Below, piece by piece: positions 1-13,337 of a stretch of DNA of 64,000 nt. Each line of letters begins with the position of its first letter. Position 1 is the stretch's first letter. Where the stretch lies: the NCBI GenBank assembly GCA_964057225.1, contig OZ059900.1, positions 20,041,638 through 20,105,637 of the forward strand, read 5' to 3'. Origin of the DNA: Auanema rhodensis. Its lineage: Eukaryota; Nematoda; Chromadorea; Rhabditida; Rhabditidae. The translations under genes and the position numbers were made by a program. A model generated the notes under the pieces. The model was not told the DNA's origin and did not search any database. It saw nothing but the letters and a program-made list of their open reading frames with translations.

Positions 1-23
1 CAACATCTAGTTCCACTTTCACG

Positions 24-35
24 ACAAAAAAACAG
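24..35 (+). repeat. Poly-A slippage tract within the monomer
   Basis: The tract acaaaaaaacag is the main site of length change between monomers: seven A in most copies, six in those at 12313, 14364, 17775 and 21880, nine in those at 15389, 16417 and 19142, and an interrupting c lost in the 16761 copy. These indels account for most of the departures from 342 bp apart from the four deletions. Confidence 0.85.
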
Positions 36-256
36 GGGTTAGAAAATTAAGGAAATTAGCATATTCTGAGGGCACGCCCCTTATGGCTAATATTGATTAA
101 ATCGATTTTTGTTCATATGAGTCGTCAAATGCAACGAATTTCAGCGTGTTACATACTAAAATGAAGCATTTTACATGCTGAACACTAGAAAAATACAAAA
201 ACACAGTATTTCCCATGAGAAATATTTTATTATGCTGGAAAACCAGTTTTTGGAAA

Positions 257-273
257 TTTCGCTGTAAACAAGG
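257..273 (+). other. CENP-B-box-like 17-mer (weak), repeated in nearly every monomer
   Basis: The stretch tttcgctgtaaacaagg at phase 257-273 matches 7 of the 9 essential positions of the mammalian CENP-B box core (TTCG, then A, then CGGG with defined spacing); two G positions are A here. It recurs in nearly all monomers; a few lose part of it, such as tatcgc near 44910 and aacaaatttt at 36035 and 38090. About one 7-of-9 match is expected by chance in 342 bp on two strands, so this is a candidate only. Confidence 0.2.
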
Positions 274-2736
274 TTTTGACTTACGATTTCATGTGTTCAA
301 ACTCATGCAATGTCAATGAAACCTAGCTCAAAATTGTTCGTACAACGTCTAGTTCCACTTTCACGACAAAAAAACAGGGTTTAGAAAATTAAGGAAATTA
401 GCATATTGTGAGGGCACGCCCCTTATGGCTAATATTGATTAAATCGATTTTTGTTCATATGAGTCGTCAAATGCAACGAATTTCAGCGTGTTACATACTA
501 AAATGAAGCATTTTACATGCTGAACACTAGAAAAATACAAAAACACAGTATTTCCCATGAGAAATATTTTATTATGCTGGAAAACCAGTTTTTGGAAATT
601 TCGCTGTAAACAAGGTTTTGACTTACGATTTCATGTGTTCAAACTCATGCAATGTCAATGAAACCTAGCTCAAAATTGTTCGTACAACATCTAGTTCCAC
701 TTTCACGACAAAAAAACAGCGGTTAGAAAATTAAGGAAATTAGCATATTCTGAGGGCACGCCCCTTATGGCTAATATTGATTAAATCGATTTTTGTTCAT
801 ATGAGTCGTCAAATGCAACGAATTTCAGCGTGTTACATACTAAAATGAAGCATTTTACATGCTGAACACTAGAAAAATACAAAAACACAGTATTTCCCAT
901 GAGAAATATTTTATTATGCTGGAAAACCAGTTTTTGGAAATTTCGCTGTAAACAAGGTTTTGACTTACGATTTCATGTGTTCAAACTCATGCAATGTCAA
1001 TGAAACCTAGCTCAAAATTGTTCGTACAACATCTAGTTCCACTTTCACGACAAAAAAACAGGGGTTAGAAAATTAAGGAAATTAGCATATTCTGAGGGCA
1101 CGCCCCTTATGGCTAATATTGATTAAATCGATTTTTGTTCATATGAGTCGTCAAATGCAACGAATTTCAGCGTGTTACATACTAAAATGAAGCATTTTAC
1201 ATGCTGAACACTAGAAAAATACAAAAACACAGTATTTCCCATGAGAAATATTTTATTATGCTGGAAAACCAGTTTTTGGAAATTTCGCTGTAAACAAGGT
1301 TTTGACTTACGATTTCATGTGTTCAAACTCATGCAATGTCAATGAAACCTAGCTCAAAATTGTTCGTACAACATCTAGTTCCACTTTCACGACAAAAAAA
1401 CAGCGGTTAGAAAATTAAGGAAATTAGCATATTCTGAGGGCACGCCCCTTATGGCTAATATTGATTAAATCGATTTTTGTTCATATGAGTCGTCAAATGC
1501 AACGAATTTCAGCGTGTTACATACTAAAATGAAGCATTTTACATGCTGAACACTAGAAAAATACAAAAACACAGTATTTCCCATGAGAAATATTTTATTA
1601 TGCTGGAAAACCAGTTTTTGGAAATTTCGCTGTAAACAAGGTTTTGACTTACGATTTCATGTGTTCAAACTCATGCAATGTCAATGAAACCTAGCTCAAA
1701 ATTGTTCGTACAACATCTAGTTCCACTTTCACGACAAAAAAACAGGGGTTAGAAAATTAAGGAAATTAGCATATTCTGAGGGCACGCCCCTTATGGCTAA
1801 TATTGATTAAATCGATTTTTGTTCATATGAGTCGTCAAATGCAACGAATTTCAGCGTGTTACATACTAAAATGAAGCATTTTACATGCTGAACACTAGAA
1901 AAATACAAAAACACAGTATTTCCCATGAGAAATATTTTATTATGCTGGAAAACCAGTTTTTGGAAATTTCGCTGTAAACAAGGTTTTGACTTACGATTTC
2001 ATGTGTTCAAACTCATGCAATGTCAATGAAACCTAGCTCAAAATTGTTCGTACAACGTCTAGTTCCACTTTCACGACAAAAAAACAGGGGGTAGAAAATT
2101 AGGGAAATTAGCATATTCTGAGGGCACGCCCCTTATGGCTAATATTGATTAAATCGATTTTTGTTCATATGAGTCGTCAAATGCAACGAATTTCAGCGTG
2201 TTACATACTAAAATGAAGCATTTTACATGCTGAACACTAGAAAAATACAAAAACACAGTATTTCCCATGAGAAATATTTTATTATGCTGGAAAACCAGTT
2301 TTTGGAAATTTCGCTGTAAACAAGGTTTTGACTTACGATTTCATGTGTTCAAACTCATGCAATGTCAATGAAACCTAGCTCAAAATTGTTCGTACAACGT
2401 CTAGTTCCACTTTCACGACAAAAAAACAGGGGTTAGAAAATTAAGGAAATTAGCATATTCTGAGGGCACGCCCCTTATGGCTAATATTGATTAAATCGAT
2501 TTTTGTTCATATGAGTCGTCAAATGCAACGAATTTCAGCGTGTTACATACTAAAATGAAGCATTTTACATGCTGAACACTAGAAAAATACAAAAACACAG
2601 TATTTCCCATGAGAAATATTTTATTATGCTGGAAAACCAGTTTTTGGAAATTTCGCTGTAAACAAGGTTTTGACTTACGATTTCATGTGTTCAAACTCAT
2701 GCAATGTCAATGAAACCTAGCTCAAAATTGTTCGTA

Positions 2737-5700
2737 CAACATCTAGTTCCACTTTCACGACAAAAAAACAGCGGTTAGAAAATTAAGGAAATTAGCATAT
2801 TCTGAGGGCACGCCCCTTATGGCTAATATTGATTAAATCGATTTTTGTTCATATGAGTCGTCAAATGCAACGAATTTCAGCGTGTTACATACTAAAATGA
2901 AGCATTTTACATGCTGAACACTAGAAAAATACAAAAACACAGTATTTCCCATGAGAAATATTTTATTATGCTGGAAAACCAGTTTTTGGAAATTTCGCTG
3001 TAAACAAGGTTTTGACTTACGATTTCATGTGTTCAAACTCATGCAATGTTAATGAAACCTAGCTCAAAATTGTTCGTACAACGTCTAGTTCCACTTTCAC
3101 GACAAAAAAACAGGGTTTAGAAAATTAAGGAAATTAGCATATTGTGAGGGCACGCCCCTTATGGCTAATATTGATTAAATCGATTTTTGTTCATATGAGT
3201 CGTCAAATGCAACGAATTTCAGCGTGTTACATACTAAAATGAAGCATTTTACATGCTGAACACTAGAAAAATACAAAAACACAGTATTTCCCATGAGAAA
3301 TATTTTATTATGCTGGAAAACCAGTTTTTGGAAATTTCGCTGTAAACAAGGTTTTGACTTACGATTTCATGTGTTCAAACTCATGCAATGTCAATGAAAC
3401 CTAGCTCAAAATTGTTCGTACAACATCTAGTTCCACTTTCACGACAAAAAAACAGCGGTTAGAAAATTAAGGAAATTAGCATATTCTGAGGGCACGCCCC
3501 TTATGGCTAATATTGATTAAATCGATTTTTGTTCATATGAGTCGTCAAATGCAACGAATTTCAGCGTGTTACATACTAAAATGAAGCATTTTACATGCTG
3601 AACACTAGAAAAATACAAAAACACAGTATTTCCCATGAGAAATATTTTATTATGCTGGAAAACCAGTTTTTGGAAATTTCGCTGTAAACAAGGTTTTGAC
3701 TTACGATTTCATGTGTTCAAACTCATGCAATGTCAATGAAACCTAGCTCAAAATTGTTCGTACAACATCTAGTTCCACTTTCACGACAAAAAAACAGGGG
3801 TTAGAAAATTAAGGAAATTAGCATATTCTGAGGGCACGCCCCTTATGGCTAATATTGATTAAATCGATTTTTGTTCATATGAGTCGTCAAATGCAACGAA
3901 TTTCAGCGTGTTACATACTAAAATGAAGCATTTTACATGCTGAACACTAGAAAAATACAAAAACACAGTATTTCCCATGAGAAATATTTTATTATGCTGG
4001 AAAACCAGTTTTTGGAAATTTCGCTGTAAACAAGGTTTTGACTTACGATTTCATGTGTTCAAACTCATGCAATGTCAATGAAACCTAGCTCAAAATTGTT
4101 CGTACAACGTCTAGTTTTACTTTCACGACAAAAAAACAGGGGGTAGAAAATTAGGGAAATTAGCATATTCTGAGGGCACGCCCCTTATGGCTAATATTGA
4201 TTAAATCGATTTTTGTTCATATGAGTCGTCAAATGCAACGAATTTCAGCGTGTTACATACTAAAATGAAGCATTTTACATGCTGAACACTAGAAAAATAC
4301 AAAAACACAGTATTTCCCATGAGAAATATTTTATTATGCTGGAAAACCAGTTTTTGGAAATTTCGCTGTAAACAAGGTTTTGACTTACGATTTCATGTGT
4401 TCAAACTCATGCAATGTCAATGAAACCTAGCTCAAAATTGTTCGTACAACATCTAGTTCCACTTTCACGACAAAAAAACAGCGGTTAGAAAATTAAGGAA
4501 ATTAGCATATTCTGAGGGCACGCCCCTTATGGCTAATATTGATTAAATCGATTTTTGTTCATATGAGTCGTCAAATGCAACGAATTTCAGCGTGTTACAT
4601 ACTAAAATGAAGCATTTTACATGCTGAACACTAGAAAAATACAAAAACACAGTATTTCCCATGAGAAATATTTTATTATGCTGGAAAACCAGTTTTTGGA
4701 AATTTCGCTGTAAACAAGGTTTTGACTTACGATTTCATGTGTTCAAACTCATGCAATGTTAATGAAACCTAGCTCAAAATTGTTCGTACAACGTCTAGTT
4801 CCACTTTCACGACAAAAAAACAGGGTTTAGAAAATTAAGGAAATTAGCATATTGTGAGGGCACGCCCCTTATGGCTAATATTGATTAAATCGATTTTTGT
4901 TCATATGAGTCGTCAAATGCAACGAATTTCAGCGTGTTACATACTAAAATGAAGCATTTTACATGCTGAACACTAGAAAAATACAAAAACACAGTATTTC
5001 CCATGAGAAATATTTTATTATGCTGGAAAACCAGTTTTTGGAAATTTCGCTGTAAACAAGGTTTTGACTTACGATTTCATGTGTTCAAACTCATGCAATG
5101 TCAATGAAACCTAGCTCAAAATTGTTCGTACAACATCTAGTTCCACTTTCACGACAAAAAAACAGCGGTTAGAAAATTAAGGAAATTAGCATATTCTGAG
5201 GGCACGCCCCTTATGGCTAATAATGATTAAATCGATTTTTGTTCATATGAGTCGTCAAATGCAACGAATTTCAGCGTGTTACATACTAAAATGAAGCATT
5301 TTACATGCTGAACACTAGAAAAATACAAAAACACAGTATTTCCCATGAGAAATATTTTATTATGCTGGAAAACCAGTTTTTGGAAATTTCGCTGTAAACA
5401 AGGTTTTGACTTACGATTTCATGTGTTCAAACTCATGCAATGTCAATGAAACCTAGCTCAAAATTGTTCGTACAACATCTAGTTCCACTTTCACGACAAA
5501 AAAACAGGGGTTAGAAAATTAAGGAAATTAGCATATTCTGAGGGCACGCCCCTTATGGCTAATATTGATTAAATCGATTTTTGTTCATATGAGTCGTCAA
5601 ATGCAACGAATTTCAGCGTGTTACATACTAAAATGAAGCATTTTACATGCTGAACACTAGAAAAATACAAAAACACAGTATTTCCCATGAGAAATATTTT

Positions 5701-6156
5701 ATTATGCTGGAAAACCAGTTTTTGGAAATTTCGCTGTAAACAAGGTTTTGACTTACGATTTCATGTGTTCAAACTCATGCAATGTCAATGAAACCTAGCT
5801 CAAAATTGTTCGTACAACGTCTAGTTTTACTTTCACGACAAAAAAACAGGGGGTAGAAAATTAGGGAAATTAGCATATTCTGAGGGCACGCCCCTTATGG
5901 CTAATATTGATTAAATCGATTTTTGTTCATATGAGTCGTCAAATGCAACGAATTTCAGCGTGTTACATACTAAAATGAAGCATTTTACATGCTGAACACT
6001 AGAAAAATACAAAAACACAGTATTTCCCATGAGAAATATTTTATTATGCTGGAAAACCAGTTTTTGGAAATTTCGCTGTAAACAAGGTTTTGACTTACGA
6101 TTTCATGTGTTCAAACTCATGCAATGTCAATGAAACCTAGCTCAAAATTGTTCGTA
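2737..6156 (+). repeat. Higher-order repeat: 5-mer (1710 bp) x 2
   Basis: 2737-4446 and 4447-6156 carry the same five monomer types in the same order: (1) cagcggtt with tgttaatg near the end, (2) cagggttt with gtgag, (3) cagcggtt, (4) caggggtt with phase-5 A, (5) ctagttttac with gggggtag. By eye the clearest difference is taatgatt (near 5220) in the second copy, where the first has tattgatt. The rare tgttaatg and ttttac markers make independent origin unlikely. This is a direct tandem duplication of 1710 bp. Confidence 0.9.
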
Positions 6157-9100
6157 CAACGTCTAGTTCCACTTTCACGACAAAAAAACAGGGTTTAGAA
6201 AATTAAGGAAATTAGCATATTGTGAGGGCACGCCCCTTATGGCTAATATTGATTAAATCGATTTTTGTTCATATGAGTCGTCAAATGCAACGAATTTCAG
6301 CGTGTTACATACTAAAATGAAGCATTTTACATGCTGAACACTAGAAAAATACAAAAACACAGTATTTCCCATGAGAAATAGTTTATTATGCTGGAAAACC
6401 AGTTTTTGGAAATTTCGCTGTAAACAAGGTTTTGACTTACGATTTCATGTGTTCAAACTCATGCAATGTCAATGAAACCTAGCTCAAAATTGTTCGTACA
6501 ACGTCTAGTTCCACTTTCACGACAAAAAAACAGGGGTTAGAAAATTAGGGAAATTAGCATATTCTGAGGGCACGCCCCTTATGGCTAATATTGATTAAAT
6601 CGATTTTTGTTCATATGAGTCGTCAAATGCAACGAATTTCAGCGTGTTACATACTAAAATGAAGCATTTTACATGCTGAACACTAGAAAAATACAAAAAC
6701 ACAGTATTTCCCATGAGAAATATTTTATTATGCTGGAAAACCAGTTTTTGGAAATTTCGCTGTAAACAAGGTTTTGACTTACGATTTCATGTGTTCAAAC
6801 TCATGCAATGTCAATGAAACCTAGCTCAAAATTGTTCGTACAACGTCTAGTTCCACTTTCACGACAAAAAAACAGGGTTTAGAAAATTAAGGAAATTAGC
6901 ATATTGTGAGGGCACGCCCCTTATGGCTAATATTGATTAAATCGATTTTTGTTCATATGAGTCGTCAAATGCAACGAATTTCAGCGTGTTACATACTAAA
7001 ATGAAGCATTTTACATGCTGAACACTAGAAAAATACAAAAACACAGTATTTCCCATGAGAAATATTTTATTATGCTGGAAAACCAGTTTTTGGAAATTTC
7101 GCTGTAAACAAGGTTTTGACTTACGATTTCATGTGTTCAAACTCATGCAATGTCAATGAAACCTAGCTCAAAATTGTTCGTACAACGTCTAGTTTTACTT
7201 TCACGACAAAAAAACAGGGGGTAGAAAATTAGGGAAATTAGCATATTCTGAGGGCACGCCCCTTATGGCTAATATTGATTAAATCGATTTTTGTTCATAT
7301 GAGTCGTCAAATGCAACGAATTTCAGCGTGTTACATACTAAAATGAAGCATTTTACATGCTGAACACTAGAAAAATACAAAAACACAGTATTTCCCATGA
7401 GAAATATTTTATTATGCTGGAAAACCAGTTTTTGGAAATTTCGCTGTAAACAAGGTTTTGACTTACGATTTCATGTGTTCAAACTCATGCAATGTCAATG
7501 AAACCTAGCTCAAAATTGTTCGTACAACGTCTAGTTCCACTTTCACGACAAAAAAACAGGGTTTAGAAAATTAAGGAAATTAGCATATTGTGAGGGCACG
7601 CCCCTTATGGCTAATATTGATTAAATCGATTTTTGTTCATATGAGTCGTCAAATGCAACGAATTTCAACGTGTTACATACTAAAATGAAGCATTTTACAT
7701 GCTGAACACTAGAAAAATACAAAAACACAGTATTTCCCATGAGAAATATTTTATTATGCTGGAAAACCAGTTTTTGGAAATTTCGCTGTAAACAAGGTTT
7801 TGACTTACGATTTCATGTGTTCAAACTCATGCAATGTCAATGAAACCTAGCTCAAAATTGTTCGTACAACGTCTAGTTTCACTTTCACGACAAAAAAACA
7901 GGGGGTAGAAAATTAGGGAAATTAGCATATTCTGAGGGCACGCCCCTTATGGCTAATATTGATTAAATCGATTTTTGTTCATATGAGTCGTCAAATGCAA
8001 CGAATTTCAGCGTGTTACATACTAAAATGAAGCATTTTACATGCTGAACACTAGAAAAATACAAAAACACAGTATTTCCCATGAGAAATAGTTTATTATG
8101 CTGGAAAACCAGTTTTTGGAAATTTCGCTGTAAACAAGGTTTTGACTTACGATTTCATGTGTTCAAACTCATGCAATGTCAATGAAACCTAGCTCAAAAT
8201 TGTTCGTACAACGTCTAGTTCCACTTTCACGACAAAAAAACAGGGGTTAGAAAATTAGGGAAATTAGCATATTCTGAGGGCACGCCCCTTATGGCTAATA
8301 TTGATTAAATCGATTTTTGTTCATATGAGTCGTCAAATGCAACGAATTTCAGCGTGTTACATACTAAAATGAAGCATTTTACATGCTGAACACTAGAAAA
8401 ATACAAAAACACAGTATTTCCCATGAGAAATATTTTATTATGCTGGAAAACCAGTTTTTGGAAATTTCGCTGTAAACAAGGTTTTGACTTACGATTTCAT
8501 GTGTTCAAACTCATGCAATGTCAATGAAACCTAGCTCAAAATTGTTCGTACAACGTCTAGTTCCACTTTCACGACAAAAAAACAGGGTTTAGAAAATTAA
8601 GGAAATTAGCATATTGTGAGGGCACGCCCCTTATGGCTAATATTGATTAAATCGATTTTTGTTCATATGAGTCGTCAAATGCAACGAATTTCAGCGTGTT
8701 ACATACTAAAATGAAGCATTTTACATGCTGAACACTAGAAAAATACAAAAACACAGTATTTCCCATGAGAAATATTTTATTATGCTGGAAAACCAGTTTT
8801 TGGAAATTTCGCTGTAAACAAGGTTTTGACTTACGATTTCATGTGTTCAAACTCATGCAATGTCAATGAAACCTAGCTCAAAATTGTTCGTACAACGTCT
8901 AGTTCCACTTTCACGACAAAAAAACAGGGGTTAGAAAATTAGGGAAATTAGCATATTCTGAGGGCACGCCCCTTATGGCTAATATTGATTAAATCGATTT
9001 TTGTTCATATGAGTCGTCAAATGCAACGAATTTCAGCGTGTTACATACTAAAATGAAGCATTTTACATGCTGAACACTAGAAAAATACAAAAACACAGTA

Positions 9101-9918
9101 TTTCCCATGAGAAATATTTTATTATGCTGGAAAACCAGTTTTTGGAAATTTCGCTGTAAACAAGGTTTTGACTTACGATTTCATGTGTTCAAACTCATGC
9201 AATGTCAATGAAACCTAGCTCAAAATTGTTCGTACAACGTCTAGTTCCACTTTCACGACAAAAAAACAGGGGTTAGAAAATTAGGGAAATTAGCATATTC
9301 TGAGGGCACGCCCCTTATGGCTAATATTGATTAAATCGATTTTTGTTCATATGAGTCGTCAAATGCAACGAATTTCAGCGTGTTACATACTAAAATGAAG
9401 CATTTTACATGCTGAACACTAGAAAAATACAAAAACACAGTATTTCCCATGAGAAATATTTTATTATGCTGGAAAACCAGTTTTTGGAAATTTCGCTGTA
9501 AACAAGGTTTTGACTTACGATTTCATGTGTTCAAACTCATGCAATGTCAATGAAACCTAGCTCAAAATTGTTCGTACAACGTCTAGTTCCACTTTCACGA
9601 CAAAAAAACAGGGTTTAGAAAATTAAGGAAATTAGCATATTGTGAGGGCACGCCCCTTATGGCTAATATTGATTAAATCGATTTTTGTTCATATGAGTCG
9701 TCAAATGCAACGAATTTCAGCGTGTTACATACTAAAATGAAGCATTTTACATGCTGAACACTAGAAAAATACAAAAACACAGTATTTCCCATGAGAAATA
9801 TTTTATTATGCTGGAAAACCAGTTTTTGGAAATTTCGCTGTAAACAAGGTTTTGACTTACGATTTCATGTGTTCAAACTCATGCAATGTCAATGAAACCT
9901 AGCTCAAAATTGTTCGTA
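6157..9918 (+). repeat. Array zone B: phase-38 T / phase-66 G type alternating with aggg types
   Basis: Monomers 19-29. The linked variants cagggttt (phase 38 T) and attgtgag (phase 66 G) occur in monomers 19, 21, 23, 26 and 29, the last starting at 9577, and are absent from the rest of the window downstream. They are interleaved with monomers carrying attaggg (phase 50 G). The variant aaatagtttatt appears at monomers 19 (6157) and 24 (7867), exactly 1710 bp apart, which suggests remnants of the same five-monomer periodicity seen in zone A. The front halves of monomers 19 and 24 differ, so at least one is a recombinant. Confidence 0.85.
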
Positions 9919-11628
9919 CAACGTCTAGTTCCACTTTCACGACAAAAAAACAGGGGTTAGAAAATTAAGGAAATTAGCATATTCTGAGGGCACGCCCCTT
10001 ATGGCTAATATTGATTAAATCGATTTTTGTTCATATGAGTCGTCAAATGCAACGAATTTCAGCGTGTTACATACTAAAATGAAGCATTTTACATGCTGAA
10101 CACTAGAAAAATACAAAAACACAGTATTTCCCATGAGAAATATTTTATTATGCTGGAAAACCAGTTTTTGGAAATTTCGCTGTAAACAAGGTTTTGACTT
10201 ACGATTTCATGTGTTCAAACTCATGCAATGTCAATGAAACCTAGCTCAAAATTGTTCGTACAACGTCTAGTTCCACTTTCACGACAAAAAAACAGGGGTT
10301 AGAAAATTAAGGAAATTAGCATATTCTGAGGGCACGCCCCTTATGGCTAATATTGATTAAATCGATTTTTGTTCATATGAGTCGTCAAATGCAACGAATT
10401 TCAGCGTGTTACATACTAAAATGAAGCAATTTACATGCTGAACACTAGAAAAATACAAAAACACAGTATTTCCCATGAGAAATATTTTATTATGCTGGAA
10501 AACCAGTTTTTGGAAATTTCGCTGTAAACAAGGTTTTGACTTACGATTTCATGTGTTCAAACTCATGCAATGTCAATGAAACCTAGCTCAAAATTGTTCG
10601 TACAACGTCTAGTTCCACTTTCACGACAAAAAAACAGGGGTTAGAAAATTAAGGAAATTAGCATATTCTGAGGGCACGCCCCTTATGGCTAATATTGATT
10701 AAATCGATTTTTGTTCATATGAGTCGTCAAATGCAACGAATTTCAGCGTGTTACATACTAAAATGAAGCATTTTACATGCTGAACACTAGAAAAATACAA
10801 AAACACAGTATTTCCCATGAGAAATATTTTATTATGCTGGAAAACCAGTTTTTGGAAATTTCGCTGTAAACAAGGTTTTGACTTACGATTTCATGTGTTC
10901 AAACTCATGCAATGTCAATGAAACCTAGCTCAAAATTGTTCGTACAACGTCTAGTTCCACTTTCACGACAAAAAAACAGGGGTTAGAAAATTAAGGAAAT
11001 TAGCATATTCTGAGGGCACGCCCCTTATGGCTAATATTGATTAAATCGATTTTTGTTCATATGAGTCGTCAAATGCAACGAATTTCAGCGTGTTACATAC
11101 TAAAATGAAGCATTTTACATGCTGAACACTAGAAAAATACAAAAACACAGTATTTCCCATGAGAAATATTTTATTATGCTGGAAAACCAGTTTTTGGAAA
11201 TTTCGCTGTAAACAAGGTTTTGACTTACGATTTCATGTGTTCAAACTCATGCAATGTCAATGAAACCTAGCTCAAAATTGTTCGTACAACGTCTAGTTCC
11301 ACTTTCACGACAAAAAAACAGGGGTTAGAAAATTAAGGAAATTAGCATATTCTGAGGGCACGCCCCTTATGGCTAATATTGATTAAATCGATTTTTGTTC
11401 ATATGAGTCGTCAAATGCAACGAATTTCAGCGTGTTACATACTAAAATGAAGCAATTTACATGCTGAACACTAGAAAAATACAAAAACACAGTATTTCCC
11501 ATGAGAAATATTTTATTATGCTGGAAAACCAGTTTTTGGAAATTTCGCTGTAAACAAGGTTTTGACTTACGATTTCATGTGTTCAAACTCATGCAATGTC
11601 AATGAAACCTAGCTCAAAATTGTTCGTA

Positions 11629-13337
11629 CAACGTCTAGTTCCACTTTCACGACAAAAAAACAGGGGTTAGAAAATTAAGGAAATTAGCATATTCTGAGGG
11701 CACGCCCCTTATGGCTAATATTGATTAAATCGATTTTTGTTCATATGAGTCGTCAAATGCAACGAATTTCAGCGTGTTACATACTAAAATGAAGCATTTT
11801 ATATGCTGAACACTAGAAAAATACAAAAACACAGTATTTCCCATGAGAAATATTTTATTATGCTGGAAAACCAGTTTTTGGAAATTTCGCTGTAAACAAG
11901 GTTTTGACTTACGATTTCATGTGTTCAAACTCATGCAATGTCAATGAAACCTAGCTCAAAATTGTTCGTACAACGTCTAGTTCCACTTTCACGACAAAAA
12001 AACAGGGGTTAGAAAATTAAGGAAATTAGCATATTCTGAGGGCACGCCCCTTATGGCTAATATTGATTAAATCGATTTTTGTTCATATGAGTCGTCAAAT
12101 GCAACGAATTTCAGCGTGTTACATACTAAAATGAAGCATTTTACATGCTGAACACTAAAAAAATACAAAAACACAGTATTTCCCATGAGAAATATTTTAT
12201 TATGCTGGAAAACCAGTTTTTGGAAATTTCGCTGTAAACAAGGTTTTGACTTACGATTTCATGTGTTCAAACTCATGCAATGTCAATGAAACCTAGCTCA
12301 AAATTGTTCGTACAACGTCTAGTTCCACTTTCACGACAAAAAACAGGGGTTAGAAAATTAAGGAAATTAGCATATTCTGAGGGCACGCCCCTTATGGCTA
12401 ATATTGATTAAATCGATTTTTGTTCATATGAGTCGTCAAATGCAACGAATTTCAGCGTGTTACATACTAAAATGAAGCATTTTACATGCTGAACACTAGA
12501 AAAATACAAAAACACAGTATTTCCCATGAGAAATATTTTATTATGCTGGAAAACCAGTTTTTGGAAATTTCGCTGTAAACAAGGTTTTGACTTACGATTT
12601 CATGTGTTCAAACTCATGCAATGTCAATGAAACCTAGCTCAAAATTGTTCGTACAACGTCTAGTTCCACTTTCACGACAAAAAAACAAGGGTTAGAAAAT
12701 TAGGGAAATTAGCATATTCTGAGGGCACGCCCCTTATGACTAATATTGATTAAATCGATTTTTGTTCATATGAGTCGTCAAATGCAACGAATTTCAGCGT
12801 GTTACATACTAAAATGAAGCATTTTACATGCTGAACACTAAAAAAATACAAAAACACAGTATTTCTCATGAGAAATATTTTATTATGCTGGAAAACCAGT
12901 TTTTGGAAATTTCGCTGTAAACAAGGTTTTGACTTACGATTTCATGTGTTCAAACTCATGCAATGTCAATGAAACCTAGCTCAAAATTGTTCGTACAACG
13001 TCTAGTTCCACTTTCACGACAAAAAAACAGGGGGTAGAAAATTAGGGAAATTAGCATATTCTGAGGGCACGCCCCTTATGGCTAGTATTGATTAAATCGA
13101 TTTTTGTTCATATGAGTCGTCAAATGCAACGAATTTCAGCGTGTTACATACTAAAATGAAGCATTTTACATGCTGAACACTAGAAAAATACAAAAACACA
13201 GTATTTCCCATGAGAAATATTTTATTATGCTGGAAAACCAGTTTTTGGAAATTTCGCTGTAAACAAGGTTTTGACTTACGATTTCATGTGTTCAAACTCA
13301 TGCAATGTCAATGAAACCTAGCTCAAAATTGTTCGTA
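11629..13337 (+). repeat. Long-range block duplication, copy 1 (five monomers, 1709 bp)
   Basis: Five consecutive monomers with markers ttttatatgctg, cactaaaaaaat, six-A tract, caagggtt plus tttctcatg, and gggggtag plus ctagtatt recur in the same order at 21196-22904, 9567 bp downstream. The clearest difference seen is ttatgacta in this copy against ttatggcta in the other. The shared one-base deletion gives both blocks the same length. Confidence 0.88.

Larger units (their letters stand above)
1..6156 (+). repeat. Array zone A: phase-5 A and phase-36 C monomer types
   Basis: Monomers 1-18. The start variant caacatctag (A at phase 5) occurs only here, in monomers 1, 3-6, 9, 11, 12, 14, 16 and 17, the last starting at 5473. 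The variant cagcggtt (C at phase 36) occurs in monomers 3, 5, 9, 11, 14 and 16, always together with phase-5 A. These are mixed with the linked pair cagggttt plus gtgag (monomers 2, 10, 15) and with gggggtag plus aggg (monomers 7, 13, 18). The zone holds a clear two-copy 5-mer HOR at 2737-6156. Confidence 0.9.

Noticed and set aside
55-62. Octamer-like attagcat
   Set aside because: It is one base from ATTTGCAT, in an AT-rich unit where such matches are common, and nothing nearby suggests a promoter.
166-180. Inverted repeat agcat/atgct as a terminator or structured RNA
   Set aside because: The arms are only 5 bp with a 5-base loop, there is no gene upstream, and the same sequence is in every monomer.
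295-304. Pol III B-box-like gttcaaactc, hinting at a tRNA-derived or SINE origin
   Set aside because: The match is incomplete and I see no A box at a suitable distance upstream and no cloverleaf folding, so a tRNA or SINE origin is not supported.
2099-2104. Telomere-like TTAGGG in the attaggg monomer types
   Set aside because: A single hexamer per monomer, caused by the a50g change and never tandem, is not a telomeric or interstitial telomeric repeat.
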